Shown: piece after piece, positions 52,469 to 61,115 of the stretch
Numbering within the stretch: the stretch's first letter is position 1
Layout: each line of letters begins with the position of its first letter
DNA from: Verrucomicrobiota bacterium
GTDB lineage: Bacteria; Verrucomicrobiota; Verrucomicrobiia; Verrucomicrobiales; DEV007
Assembly (NCBI GenBank): GCA_002862135.1
Contig: PKCI01000147.1
Span: 1 to 64,000 of the forward strand
Direction of reading: 5' to 3'
Length of the DNA stretch: 64,000 nucleotides
The notes under the pieces: model-generated
Seen by the model: only the letters and a program-made list of their open reading frames with translations
Told to the model about the DNA's origin: nothing
Database searches by the model: none
Position numbers and translations under genes: made by a program

Positions 52469-53236
52469 TCAGTCGAGGCGCGTCAGCATTTCGACGTTGG
52501 CTGCTGGGTCGAAGGTATCCAAGGCCGTCCTTTGCAGTTCCGCGATTTCGGAGATTCCCTTTTTGCTGTAACGCAGCATTTCCAGCATCTGCTCCTCGGT
52601 GAAGGTGGCCTCCTCCCCCGTCCCCTGCATTTCAATCAATTCGAGGTCTGCAGTCATCGCGTAGTTAAAATCGACACTGGCGTCCTTGTCTTCGTGGTAG
52701 TTCAAGTCAAGGCGGCTCTCCCCTTCCCAGATCCCGGCGCTCACGGCAGCGGCAAGTTTCTCCATCGGTGAAGACTCCAGCTTTTTCGCAGTGATGAAAC
52801 GCTGAAACGCCATCTCCACTGCGACGCAGGCTCCCGTAATCGAAGCGGTCCGGGTGCCCCCGTCCGCACGCAACACATCGCAGTCGATCCAGAGAGTGCG
52901 CTGCCCCAGTTTCTTCAGGTCAACCACCGCACGGAGGCTTCGACCGATCAGGCGCTGAATCTCAGAGCTGCGGCCATCCAGTTTTCCACGGGAGATATCG
53001 CGAGACTTCCGCTGCAAGGTCGAATACGGCAGCATGCTGTATTCCGCGGTCAGCCAACCGCCCTGAACATTCTGGTGCATCATCCAGCGCGGCACGCCTT
53101 TTTCCAGCATGGCGCTGCAGATTACCCGCGTTTCCCCGAAACCCACAAGCACGCTGCCGTGGGCCAACGGTGCAATATCGAGTTGGAAAGTCACATCCCG
53201 GAGTTGGTCATTGGTGCGTCCGTCGATTCTAGTCAT
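52469..53236 (-). CDS. rph: Ribonuclease PH
   Basis: A phosphorolytic 3'-5' exoribonuclease that trims tRNA 3' ends. In 255 residues it has RIDGRTNDQLRDVTFQLDIAP, GSVLVGFGETRVICSAMLEKGVP, the phosphate-binding EIQRLIGRSLRAVVDL, and DCDVLRADGGTRTASITGACVA. The closing part is DFNYAMTADLELIEMQGTGEEATF. The length is a little longer than the usual 238 residues because of the C-terminal helix. It converges with the sigma factor gene across a 27-base gap and diverges from lpxK. Confidence 0.95.
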   Translation of the reverse strand: MTRIDGRTNDQLRDVTFQLDIAPLAHGSVLVGFGETRVICSAMLEKGVPRWMMHQNVQGGWLTAEYSMLPYSTLQRKSRDISRGKLDGRSSEIQRLIGRSLRAVVDLKKLGQRTLWIDCDVLRADGGTRTASITGACVAVEMAFQRFITAKKLESSPMEKLAAAVSAGIWEGESRLDLNYHEDKDASVDFNYAMTADLELIEMQGTGEEATFTEEQMLEMLRYSKKGISEIAELQRTALDTFDPAANVEMLTRLD

Positions 53237-53353
53237 GCCTAACGAAGTGGTCTAATAGCAGGGGAATTGCAACCGTTCACATTCGCAGTTGCTTCTGAGC
53301 ACAATTCATTCACCATAAAATGCCTATACGAAAGCAGGCGGACCACCACCAAG

Positions 53354-54544
53354 ATGGGGCAAACTTCGGAAAAACTGGAACAGTTCGCCATCGACGTCAT
53401 TCTTGATCGTCGCAAGGGAGTCCGTGCCTCCGCCTTGAGGGGCTTCCTCGGTAGCATGTCCCATCTCTACACTGGATTGGTGAATCTGCGCCTCTGGCTC
53501 TATCGCAATCGCTTGCTCCGCGAGCGCAACCTGGGTTGCCTCGTCGTCAGTATTGGAAACCTCACCGTCGGCGGAACCGGCAAAACACCTGTCGTTGAGA
53601 AATTCGCGCGCTCCCTCCAGGACGGAGGTCGGCGCGTTGCCATTCTCAGCCGCGGCTACAAATCGGTGAAGCAGCCTTTCCTCAAACGCCTCGTTGGAAA
53701 AATTCAGGGCAAAAACGAGATCGACCCCCCACGCGTGGTCAGCGACGGGAAGTCACTCCTCCTAGATTCTAAAACAGCCGGCGACGAACCCTACATGCTG
53801 GCGGCCAACCTCAAGGATGTTCCCGTGGTCGTCGACAAGGACCGAGTAAAGAGCGGCAAGCACGCTATCGCAGAGCTGAACTGCGACACGCTCATTCTCG
53901 ACGACGGGCTCCAGTATCTTCGCCTCAAACACCGGCTCGACATCGTACTCGTCGACCGCTGGCACCCCTTTGGAACCGAGCGCCTACTCCCTCGCGGCAC
54001 TCTGCGCGAGCCGCCGAAAAACCTGAAGCGTGCCTCCTACATCTTCATTACCAAGTGCAATGGTGAGCCGAATGATGAGCTCATCGAGCGCATCCGCCTC
54101 TACAACCGCACTGCAGAGATCATTGAGTGCGAACACCGTCCCCGCTATCTCCAGCATATTGAAACCCGTGAGACCCGTCCTCTCGGTGATATTAAGAAAG
54201 CCAAGGTCGGCACAATCAGCGCGATCGCAGTTCCCGAAAGCTTTGAAGAAGGTGTGCAAAAGCTTGGCGCCGAGATAAAAGCCACCTGCCGCTTTACTGA
54301 TCACCACCGTTTCACGGAGCAGGAAATTATTTCGTTCATCAACTGCTGTGTCGAATCCGACGTGGACATGATTATCACAACGGAGAAAGATGCCGTCCGC
54401 TTTCCCAGGCTCGCCCGGATGGATGTGCCAATCTATTTTCTTCGGGTCGAAATCGGTATTCTCAGTAACGAGGAGAGTTTTGGTCACTGCATTCAGCGAA
54501 TCTGCTTGCCTCGTGAACCAATTCCAGCTCGTAATTTTTTCTAA
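53354..54544 (+). CDS. lpxK: Tetraacyldisaccharide 4'-kinase
   Basis: Phosphorylates the 4' position of the lipid A precursor, which shows that this organism makes lipopolysaccharide. The 396-residue protein has a membrane-associated N-terminal helix ([20 protein letters not shown]) and the P-loop variant [21 protein letters not shown]. It continues with [19 protein letters not shown] [11 protein letters not shown], and [22 protein letters not shown], then [11 protein letters not shown]. The end contains DHHRFTEQE and [11 protein letters not shown]. The frame is open to 53267, but MGQTSEK at 53354 is chosen because the extension is not LpxK-like. DUF456 follows nine bases later. Confidence 0.93.
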   Translation: MGQTSEKLEQFAIDVILDRRKGVRASALRGFLGSMSHLYTGLVNLRLWLYRNRLLRERNLGCLVVSIGNLTVGGTGKTPVVEKFARSLQDGGRRVAILSRGYKSVKQPFLKRLVGKIQGKNEIDPPRVVSDGKSLLLDSKTAGDEPYMLAANLKDVPVVVDKDRVKSGKHAIAELNCDTLILDDGLQYLRLKHRLDIVLVDRWHPFGTERLLPRGTLREPPKNLKRASYIFITKCNGEPNDELIERIRLYNRTAEIIECEHRPRYLQHIETRETRPLGDIKKAKVGTISAIAVPESFEEGVQKLGAEIKATCRFTDHHRFTEQEIISFINCCVESDVDMIITTEKDAVRFPRLARMDVPIYFLRVEIGILSNEESFGHCIQRICLPREPIPARNFF

Positions 54545-54553
54545 CAAGGACCG

Positions 54554-55096
54554 ATGATAATTCTCGCCGGCATCTTTGACGGCATCGACTGGGGTGCCGT
54601 GACTGACGTTCTTCTATGGACTTCAATCGTCCTGCTGCTTGCCATCGGATTACTCGGCACCTTTCTTCCGGTCGTTCCCGGGACCACTCTCATTTGGGCC
54701 GGGATCTTAGTGCACTACTTCAGCTTCGGGATGGAAGACTCCAAGCTGACCTGGCAAAGCATTGTGGTCATTACCATGCTCTACATCATCTCAATCGTCG
54801 TCGACTGGTTTTCGGGAGCGATTGGGGCCAAGTGGTTCGGTTCGAGCAAATGGGGGATCGGAGGAGCCATCTTCGGCGGCATCGTGGGCCTTTTCTTCGG
54901 ACTCCCCGGTCTCATCATTGGCCCTGTTCTCGGCGTCTTTCTCTTTGAAATGCTCTTTGCCAAGAAAGAGGTCAAGGATGCCTCCAACTCCACCGTTGGG
55001 ACCGTTGTGGGCGGCGTGGCCGGCCTTTTTGCCCGGGTTCTCATTGCCCTTACTATGATCGCCTGGTATCTCACCGACGCCTTCGTCTTCAATTAG
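54554..55096 (+). CDS. DUF456 domain-containing membrane protein
   Basis: A 180-residue membrane protein that starts MIILAGIFDGIDWGAVTDVLLW. It has about four hydrophobic helices, the first with LLAIGLLGTFLPVVPGTTLIWAGILVHYF, which is the DUF456 hallmark (GxxLPVxPG). A second half with a Gly-rich glycine zipper (GGAIFGGIVGLFFGLPGLIIGPVLG) follows. The function is unknown. It is nine bases after lpxK and so likely in one transcript with it; that link has no known meaning. Confidence 0.88.
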   Translation: MIILAGIFDGIDWGAVTDVLLWTSIVLLLAIGLLGTFLPVVPGTTLIWAGILVHYFSFGMEDSKLTWQSIVVITMLYIISIVVDWFSGAIGAKWFGSSKWGIGGAIFGGIVGLFFGLPGLIIGPVLGVFLFEMLFAKKEVKDASNSTVGTVVGGVAGLFARVLIALTMIAWYLTDAFVFN

Positions 55097-55148
55097 TTGA
55101 AAACTGATGCTTGAGCCCGGCACGAGACTAGCTGTTGCGTAGGTCGCC

Positions 55149-57236
55149 ATGGCATCACCCGATTCCCTCGCCAATCGAGAATTACAGCCCCATCGTATCC
55201 AACTCGAAGTTGTGATCCTCGGTGGTGGATTTGCAGGTGTTTTCTGCGGTCAGAAGCTCGGCCGAAAATTCCGATCAGCCGGAATACCTCCGCATAAAGC
55301 TGCTATCATCTCGGAACAGAACTACATGGTTTTTCAGCCCATGCTGGCCGAGGTGGCAGGAGCCTCCCTCGGACCGAGCCACGTGATCAATCCGATCAGG
55401 CGCCTTTGTCGTGGCATTACAGTCTACCGCGGCAGCGTGGAACATGTGGATCTTGAGAAGAAGGAAGTTCGCATCAACACCGGCAATTTCTCGCCCGGAA
55501 TCATTATTGAGTTCCAGCATATCGTCCTTTCGCTCGGAGCCGAGATTGATCTGAGTCGGGTCCCCGGCATGCCTGAGCATGCGCTCCTCATGCAGAACGT
55601 AGGTGATGCGATGATTCTTCGCTCCACCATTATCTCGCGAATTGAGGAAGCAAACGCTCAATACGACGAAGCTCTCCGCAAGCGACTCCTGACCTTTGTT
55701 GTCGTCGGTGGCGGATACTCGGGTGTCGAGACGGCGGGCGAAATGCTGGACATGCTTCACGAAACCTCAAAGTTCTACACAAACGTGAACCGGGAGGACA
55801 TCCGCGTCGTCCTCGTTCACAGCCGTGATCGAATTCTTCAGACCCTTGGAGATGAGTTGGGCGACTACGCCAGCCGCAAACTCGTAGATCGAGGACTTGA
55901 GCTGATCCTCAACGAACGAGTCCGCGCTGTCACCTCAACCAAGGTCTATCTTCAGAGTGGCGATGAAATCGAGACCTCCACCGTGGTCTCCACGGTTGGC
56001 AACGCTCCCAACCAGGTCATCCGACGCCTTTGCGATGATTATGACGTCCCGCACAATCGGCATCGCCTCATCACCGACGAATATCTCCAGGTTGAGGACT
56101 TTGACTACGTTTGGGCTGCTGGTGACTGCGCCGCTGTTCCACTGGCGGATGGCGGTGGCGCTCCTTGTCCGCAGACTGCCCAGTTTGCCATGCGACAGGG
56201 CATCTGTCTCGCCGAGAACTTGTTGCGGCGCGTCCGTGGGCAGAACCCCAAACCGTTTCTCTTCAAGGGACTCGGAGAGCTTGCTTCCATCGGACACCAG
56301 ACAGCAGTTGCCAGTATCTTCGGCCTCAAGTTCTCTGGCCTCATCGCCTGGTTCATGTGGCGCTCCATTTACCTGATGAAGCTGCCCGGTCTGGATCGTA
56401 AATTGCGCGTCATCATCGACTGGACGCTCGACTTGTTCTTTCCTCGCGACATCAACCTGCTAAACCCCAGATACACCAAGCTACTCCAACAGGTGCACCT
56501 GGAACCAGATGACCGCCTCTTCAACCGCGGGGAACCCGCTTTCTCACTCTATGTGGTCAAGAGTGGCCAGATAGACCTCCACGACCAGGATGGCTCGGTA
56601 ATACGTTCCATCGAAGAGGGCGACTACTTTGGCGAACGTGCCCTTGTTCATGGAGGTGGCTATCTTTACGATGCCGTTTCCAAAGGACGCACAGAGCTGG
56701 TTTCACTTAGCGGTGAAGTGGTCCTACCTTTCTTCGAGTCCAGTCGGAGGTTTAAGCGCGTTCTTGCGAAGACGACCGCCCAGGAATCGGCCGAAGGTGA
56801 GTTGCAATCGGTCACCGAAAAGCTCGAGCCCGATGTGCTCGAGAAGCCAGTTTTGGAAGTCATGCGGACCAACGTTGCGACCCTGAATCCGAATCAACTT
56901 CTCCAAGAAGCCGTCGATCTTTTCAGAACTCGCCGTTTTAGCACTTACCCGCTTGTTGATGACGAGGGAATACTTCGCGGCGTTCTCAGCCGCGAATCCT
57001 TCTTTGATTTCATCAAGCGGGATGGTATCGGCAAGGACTGCAAGCTCGACCAGATCGAACCCATGCACCTTCCAGTCTGCTCAAGCGATAACACTGTTCA
57101 GCAATCGCTAGAACGAATGATCCGATACGGACGCTATAAGTGCCTGATCTGTGACAGTGATGATCACCTTCTCGGGATCATCACGGTGATGGACCTCATC
57201 GGCGAAAGCATCAAGGAAGCTCCCGCGATGACTTGA
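55149..57236 (+). CDS. NDH-2-like FAD oxidoreductase fused to cNMP-binding and CBS domains
   Basis: A 695-residue three-part protein. Residues 1 to about 430 are a type II NADH dehydrogenase-like pyridine nucleotide-disulfide oxidoreductase: FAD loop VILGGGFAGVFCGQKLG (about 23-39), NYMVFQPMLAEVAGASLGP, NAD loop VVVGGGYSGVETAGEML, and AAGDCAAVP with APCPQTAQFAMRQG near the FAD end. Residues about 445-540 are a cyclic-nucleotide-binding domain (GEPAFSLYVVKSGQI, EGDYFGERALVHGG). Residues about 567-625 and 631-688 are two CBS motifs (TNVATLNPNQLLQEAVDLF, STYPLVDDEGILRGVLSRE; DNTVQQSLERMIRYGRYKCL, LLGIITVMDLI). The C-terminal membrane helix of NDH-2 is replaced by FGLKFSGLIAWFMWRSIYLMKLP near 400-420. 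The electron-transfer part should be regulated by ligand binding to the two sensor modules. Confidence 0.88.
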   Translation: MASPDSLANRELQPHRIQLEVVILGGGFAGVFCGQKLGRKFRSAGIPPHKAAIISEQNYMVFQPMLAEVAGASLGPSHVINPIRRLCRGITVYRGSVEHVDLEKKEVRINTGNFSPGIIIEFQHIVLSLGAEIDLSRVPGMPEHALLMQNVGDAMILRSTIISRIEEANAQYDEALRKRLLTFVVVGGGYSGVETAGEMLDMLHETSKFYTNVNREDIRVVLVHSRDRILQTLGDELGDYASRKLVDRGLELILNERVRAVTSTKVYLQSGDEIETSTVVSTVGNAPNQVIRRLCDDYDVPHNRHRLITDEYLQVEDFDYVWAAGDCAAVPLADGGGAPCPQTAQFAMRQGICLAENLLRRVRGQNPKPFLFKGLGELASIGHQTAVASIFGLKFSGLIAWFMWRSIYLMKLPGLDRKLRVIIDWTLDLFFPRDINLLNPRYTKLLQQVHLEPDDRLFNRGEPAFSLYVVKSGQIDLHDQDGSVIRSIEEGDYFGERALVHGGGYLYDAVSKGRTELVSLSGEVVLPFFESSRRFKRVLAKTTAQESAEGELQSVTEKLEPDVLEKPVLEVMRTNVATLNPNQLLQEAVDLFRTRRFSTYPLVDDEGILRGVLSRESFFDFIKRDGIGKDCKLDQIEPMHLPVCSSDNTVQQSLERMIRYGRYKCLICDSDDHLLGIITVMDLIGESIKEAPAMT

Positions 57237-57237
57237 A

Positions 57238-58821
57238 TCAGTGAATTTGGTCAAGAAGAAAGTTCCGGAGATCCGCAATCGCGATGCGCTCCTGCTTCAT
57301 GGAATCACGATGACGTAGCGTCACTGTATCCTTGAGCTCGTCGCCGGCTTCACCCAGCGTGTCGAAATCAATCGTCACGCAGAAGGGGGTTCCCACTTCG
57401 TCCTGTCGACGATAGCGACGACCAATTGCAGCCGTTTCATCATAAAAGACGGTCATGAACGGAGTCAGCAGCGACTGGACTTCACGAGCCTTTTCAACCA
57501 GCTCGGGCTTGTTCTTCAAAAGCGGGAGCACCGCCACCTTCATCGGAGCCATGCGGGGTGAAAAACGCATCACGGTTCGCACCTCTTCCTTGCCTTTGTC
57601 ATCGGTGACAGTCTCTTCGTCGAAGGCTTCACAGATCAGCGCTAGGATGGTGCGGTCGCAACCGGCACTCGGCTCAACCACGTGAGGAATCAGCCTCTCC
57701 TTGGTCTCGTCGTCGAAGAACTCCAGCGGCTTGCCACTGTGCTCTTTGTGCTTGCTGAGGTCGTAATCGGTGCGGTAAGCCACACCTTCAAGCTCCTGGA
57801 TGCCGAAGGGAAATTCATATTCGATGTCGTAAGTCTTTTTGGAATAGTGGGCACGCTCACCATCCGGTACATCGAGGATGTGCAGGTGCTCGCGAGGAAT
57901 CCCGATCTCTTCGTAAAACTTGAGACGCTTCTCAAGCCACTCATCAGTCAGGGCCATCCCTTCATCCGGGCGACAGAAGAACTCAATCTCCATTTGCTCG
58001 AACTCGCGGGACCGGAATGTGTAGTTCCGCGGATTAATCTCGTTTCGGAACGACTTACCAATCTGGGCGATCCCGAAAGGAAGTTTCACGCGGTTGGTTT
58101 CAGCCACGTTCTTAAACTGGGTAAAAATCGTCTGGGCCGTTTCCGGTCGCAGGTAGGCTACACTGCTTTCGTCACCGTCCTCAGCCGAAGCCCCCATGTG
58201 GGTCTTGAACATGAGGTTGAACTCACGCGGCTCGGTCAGCTGGGACCCGTTTTCCGGGTTGAAACTGGTGGTGCCCGTCACTTCCCCGGTGGACTCACCG
58301 GTAAGCTCGAGCTTTTTCGGGGAAATCTGCTTATCAGTGAGAAACTGCGCGTAGTAGAGGCGCGCCGTCTTGCGAGCCTTGTTTTCGTCCTGTCCCTCGG
58401 TCGCGAGCACGGAGTATTCGCGGTCTACCGACCAGCCGGACTCCTCGTGAGACGCGCCAGAGTATTTGTAAACCGTTCCATCCTGCGGATCGATCTGGTC
58501 AGCGCGCAGACGAGCCTTGCTGAGCAGGCAGTCACACATCGGATCGGAAAACCCGCCGACGTGACCGGATGCCTTTAGCACTTCCTGGTGAGTCAAGATG
58601 GAGCCATCCATCCCGAGGATATCTTCGCGCTCCTGCACATTCTTGCGCCACCAGTATTCTTTGAGATTGCGCTTCAGCTCAGCACCGAGCGGACCATAGT
58701 CCCAGCAACCGTTGAGGCCCCCGTAAATTTCGGCGGATTGGAAAATGAATCCGCGACGCTTGCACAGACTCACGATTTTCTCCATCAGGACCGTATTTTT
58801 TTCTGAAGCTGCTTCGCTCAT
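57238..58821 (-). CDS. glyS: Glycine--tRNA ligase (alpha2 type)
   Basis: A class II aminoacyl-tRNA synthetase of 527 residues from ATG 58821. Motifs: IVSLCKRRGFIFQSAEIYGGLNGCWDYGPLGAELK (start of catalytic domain), motif 2 FRNEINPRNYTFRSREFEQMEIEFF, and motif 3 near PSAGCDRTILALICEAFDEE. The C-terminal anticodon-binding domain has FSPRMAPMKVAVLPLLKNK and RRYRRQDEVGTPFCVTIDFD. The single-chain alpha2 enzyme (as in Thermus, Gram-positives and eukaryotes) contrasts with the GlyQ/GlyS alpha2beta2 form of proteobacteria. It ends one base before the NDH fusion stop, convergent, and diverges from rpmB. Confidence 0.95.
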   Translation of the reverse strand: MSEAASEKNTVLMEKIVSLCKRRGFIFQSAEIYGGLNGCWDYGPLGAELKRNLKEYWWRKNVQEREDILGMDGSILTHQEVLKASGHVGGFSDPMCDCLLSKARLRADQIDPQDGTVYKYSGASHEESGWSVDREYSVLATEGQDENKARKTARLYYAQFLTDKQISPKKLELTGESTGEVTGTTSFNPENGSQLTEPREFNLMFKTHMGASAEDGDESSVAYLRPETAQTIFTQFKNVAETNRVKLPFGIAQIGKSFRNEINPRNYTFRSREFEQMEIEFFCRPDEGMALTDEWLEKRLKFYEEIGIPREHLHILDVPDGERAHYSKKTYDIEYEFPFGIQELEGVAYRTDYDLSKHKEHSGKPLEFFDDETKERLIPHVVEPSAGCDRTILALICEAFDEETVTDDKGKEEVRTVMRFSPRMAPMKVAVLPLLKNKPELVEKAREVQSLLTPFMTVFYDETAAIGRRYRRQDEVGTPFCVTIDFDTLGEAGDELKDTVTLRHRDSMKQERIAIADLRNFLLDQIH

Positions 58822-58902
58822 AGTTCGGTTTTCTAAAAAAAGGGGGACAACATAGCCGCCACATTCTATCCGCAAGGGGAAAGTGCCCGCAGGGTCTCCT
58901 CA

Positions 58903-58930
58903 TTGACTCAAAATCGCGCTTTGATAAACT
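58903..58930 (+). promoter_or_regulatory. Promoter of rpmB
   Basis: TTGACT at 58903-58908 and TAAACT at 58925-58930 with a 16-base spacer. Transcription would begin near 58937, leaving a leader of about 108 bases before the rpmB start, which contains the inverted repeat at 58967-59018. Confidence 0.5.
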
Positions 58931-58966
58931 AGAGGCTCAATCGGCTGGATTTTCCCTTGACCCTCG

Positions 58967-59018
58967 CCGTTTTTCGCGGAAATTGCCCGCCCTCACAAAG
59001 TCGGGGCCCGAAAAACGG
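58967..59018 (+). promoter_or_regulatory. Leader hairpin of rpmB
   Basis: CCGTTTTTCG (58967-58976) and CGAAAAACGG (59009-59018) are perfect inverted repeats of ten bases with a 32-base loop, ending 26 bases before the rpmB ATG. The loop is GC-rich (GCCCGCCC, TCGGGGCC) and could fold further. No T run follows, so it is not a terminator; a ribosomal-protein leader structure is possible. Confidence 0.5.
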
Positions 59019-59044
59019 GACACAGAATTTAACAGATCTTCACG

Positions 59045-59308
59045 ATGGCTAGAGTATGTAAAATTACTGGTGCTAAAGTTACCTCCGGACGCCGAATCCA
59101 CCGCAGTGGTAAGGCGAAAAAACAGGGTGGCATCGGCCGCCACGTCACGAAGACTGTGAAGCGTCAATTTAAGCCCAACCTGCGTCAGAAGCGCATCTGG
59201 GTTCCTGAGCTTGGCCGCTACGTCCGCGTAAAGGTGAGCGCTCGCGGTCTCAAGACTATCGACAAGAACGGCGCTTACAAGACGCTCAAGAAAGCTGGAC
59301 TTATTTAA
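59045..59308 (+). CDS. rpmB: 50S ribosomal protein L28
   Basis: A component of the large ribosomal subunit. The 87-residue basic protein has MARVCKITGAKVTSGRRIHRSGKAKKQGGIGRH and KRQFKPNLRQKRIWVPELGRYVRVKVSARGLKTIDKNG, the L28 pattern with the first CxxxG-containing stretch. It is expressed from its own promoter with a structured leader. The UreF-like gene follows 25 bases later and clpS after that, so they form a likely transcript. Confidence 0.96.
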   Translation: MARVCKITGAKVTSGRRIHRSGKAKKQGGIGRHVTKTVKRQFKPNLRQKRIWVPELGRYVRVKVSARGLKTIDKNGAYKTLKKAGLI

Positions 59309-59333
59309 GTCCACTTGGCAGAAACGGTGTCGG

Positions 59334-59957
59334 ATGTCTGACGCCCTCCATATTGCCGAACCGGGAGACGCCCAGGAAGTCTCCCTAGCTCGTGCCATCG
59401 CCCTACTTGGCGTCACGCCAGGGTCAGCTGCGACTTTTCTTTTCGACAACCGCGGAGATCTGCCCGGCGCCTGGCAAATCTGGCAGGACCAGTGCCTCGA
59501 GCCTCACCTCGGCCCGAACTTCGTGGAGGCTTACGAATGCGGCAGCCAATTCCGTATTGACGAAGTCCAGGCCATCGATTGCCTACTCGACGTCAAACTC
59601 ACTGACCAGGTTCGCGAACGCAGTATTGCCGCCGGCAAACCGTTCCTTGAAGGCAAAGAGGAAATGAAGGGCAACAAAGACTGGGTCAAATACAATGAGC
59701 GGGTTGGTAAGGGGCATTCCCCCGGTCACATCTCCGTAATTTTCGCCCTTCAGTCGGCACTCTATCACCTCCCCCTGGCCTCAGCGCTATCCGCCTACAT
59801 TTGGTTCGAATTTCAGTCCGGCCTCCCCCGAGAGCTTTCCCGTGAATCTCTCTCCGAGCTCTCAACCGTGTTCGAAAAAGCTCTTGTTCATGTCGCCACT
59901 GCTGTGAGAGAGCACGGTGGCCAGACCGATGGCTCTGGAACCTTTCGGGTGGTATAA
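59334..59957 (+). CDS. Hypothetical protein, possible UreF-like helical fold
   Basis: I do not firmly recognise this 207-residue soluble protein. It is all-helical by eye: RAIALLGVTPGSAATFLFDNRGDLPG, then PNFVEAYECGSQFRIDEVQAI, DCLLDVKLTDQVRERSIAAGK and GHISVIFALQSALYHLPLASALSAY. The order resembles UreF, the urease nickel chaperone partner (a helical protein with a central His/Gly loop). However, no urease gene is in the window and the similarity is loose. Gene context (rpmB, clpS) gives no function. There is no signal peptide or membrane segment. It ends 16 bases before the clpS ATG. Confidence 0.55.
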   Translation: MSDALHIAEPGDAQEVSLARAIALLGVTPGSAATFLFDNRGDLPGAWQIWQDQCLEPHLGPNFVEAYECGSQFRIDEVQAIDCLLDVKLTDQVRERSIAAGKPFLEGKEEMKGNKDWVKYNERVGKGHSPGHISVIFALQSALYHLPLASALSAYIWFEFQSGLPRELSRESLSELSTVFEKALVHVATAVREHGGQTDGSGTFRVV

Positions 59958-59973
59958 CCTCCTCCTTGTGATC

Positions 59974-60267
59974 ATGTCTTCGGATATCGACGAAATCACT
60001 ATTACCGAAGTTGAAACTGAGACCGATCTCGATTCGACCTGGAATGTCATCGTTTACGATGATCCGGTGAACTTGATGAGTTTCGTCACCCTGATCCTCC
60101 AGCGAGTGTTCGGTTACCCGAAGGAGAGAGCTCAGTCCCTCATGATGGAGGTTCACCGGGAAGGTCAGTCTATCGTCTGGACTGGCAATCGTGAGCAAGC
60201 GGAGCTCTACGTGCAACAACTTCAGAGCTATCAGTTGCTCGCTGCGATGAAGCGGGTCACTGATTAA
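59974..60267 (+). CDS. clpS: ATP-dependent Clp protease adaptor ClpS
   Basis: ClpS delivers N-end-rule substrates to ClpA/ClpC. The 97-residue product has a disordered acidic N-terminus (SSDIDEITITEVETETDLD) and the core WNVIVYDDPVNLMSFVTLILQRVFGYPKERAQSLMMEVHREGQSIVWTG. The motif DDPVN and the substrate-pocket residues are conserved. Start at ATG 59974; the frame is open from 59917 but that extension is not ClpS-like. clpA is not adjacent. Its stop overlaps the end of the converging DUF1287 gene by 11 bases. Confidence 0.94.
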   Translation: MSSDIDEITITEVETETDLDSTWNVIVYDDPVNLMSFVTLILQRVFGYPKERAQSLMMEVHREGQSIVWTGNREQAELYVQQLQSYQLLAAMKRVTD

Positions 60268-60841
60268 CCGGGTGATACCGGTAGTGTCCCAAGATCTTCC
60301 ACTGATCGATCCCGGTATCCTTGACCGGACCGCTGCCAATGTTGTGAACAAAGGCGTCGGGACCCACCACGATTCCAATGTGCCAGAGGCCGTTTCCAGT
60401 TAGGTCCCAAGCTATCAAATCTCCAGGCAAGATCTTCCCCTCGGCTTTCGCCCCGCTCCGCTCAAAGAACTTCTGCAAGTTCGGAACGCGTCGGTGATCA
60501 ATATTTCGATCGGTCGTCGAGAGCCCCCAGTTTTTCGGGTAAGAGGAGAAACTGCTTCGCATGTCCTCGTGAACCAGCTTCTGGAGATCAATCCCCAGCG
60601 CCCGGTAGGAGCGAATCACCACATCAGTGCACACCCCCGTGTCAGCCGGCACATCGCCACCGGGATACTCGATCGCCACGTAGGCCGGGTCGTAGCGCAC
60701 CTCTTGGGTTGTGCGGAACAGAGCCGCCTTCACCAATTGATCTGAAAAGCCGTCGTTCGCTGCACCTCCAGCCGATTCCTGGGCTGACAGCATCTCGGCC
60801 AGCACCCAGACGCCGAATAGAATGAGGGAAAGGTAGTTCAT
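60257..60841 (-). CDS. DUF1287 domain-containing secreted protein
   Basis: A 194-residue protein with a signal peptide (MNYLSLILFGVWVLAEMLSA) and a papain/NlpC-like domain. Visible: GVCTDVVIRSYRALGIDLQKLVHEDM with the probable catalytic Cys, DRNIDHRRVPNLQKFFERSG, PGDLIAWDLTGNGLWHIGIVVG with the probable catalytic His, and FVHNIGSGPVKD. DUF1287 proteins are thought to be cell-wall amidases or peptidases, unproven. Start ATG 60841 gives a clean signal peptide; 60865 would add MRRTVKTP. It overlaps clpS at the 3' end by 11 bases, convergent. Confidence 0.85.
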   Translation of the reverse strand: MNYLSLILFGVWVLAEMLSAQESAGGAANDGFSDQLVKAALFRTTQEVRYDPAYVAIEYPGGDVPADTGVCTDVVIRSYRALGIDLQKLVHEDMRSSFSSYPKNWGLSTTDRNIDHRRVPNLQKFFERSGAKAEGKILPGDLIAWDLTGNGLWHIGIVVGPDAFVHNIGSGPVKDTGIDQWKILGHYRYHPVNQ

Positions 60842-60938
60842 GGGTGTCTTTACGGTTCGACGCATGACCCCCTTTCAATTTTCAGAAAAATTCTTCACTT
60901 TGGGCGGTTCGCTCGATTTGCCCCCGCCGAGTCCGACT

Positions 60939-60971
60939 GGGTTATGCCACCCAACAGGGTTATGCCACCCA
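60939..60971. repeat. Short direct repeat in the DUF1287 upstream spacer
   Basis: GGGTTATGCCACCCA occurs twice, at 60939-60953 and 60957-60971, three bases apart. It lies in the 274-base gene-free spacer between the DUF1287 and lipoprotein genes. Nothing else is recognised in that spacer. Confidence 0.6.
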
Positions 60972-61115
60972 TTTGGCCCTTTTAACCCGTCGCTTTCTTC
61001 AGCAAGACATTCGCCAAAGGCACGAAGCACCCGGCTCCACTGGAGGAGATCCCGGCTTTTTCCCGTGAATGGATCACGGTCACGACTGACATTTCAACGA
61101 TAGAACGAGTCCGCT

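Noticed and set aside
57682..58578. 298-codon plus-strand open frame opposite glyS
   Set aside because: The glyS frame has all class II synthetase motifs. The antisense frame has no known domain.
60939..60971. Direct repeat considered as an attachment site or insertion scar
   Set aside because: Three bases apart, with no mobile gene and no inverted ends; it looks like a local slippage duplication.
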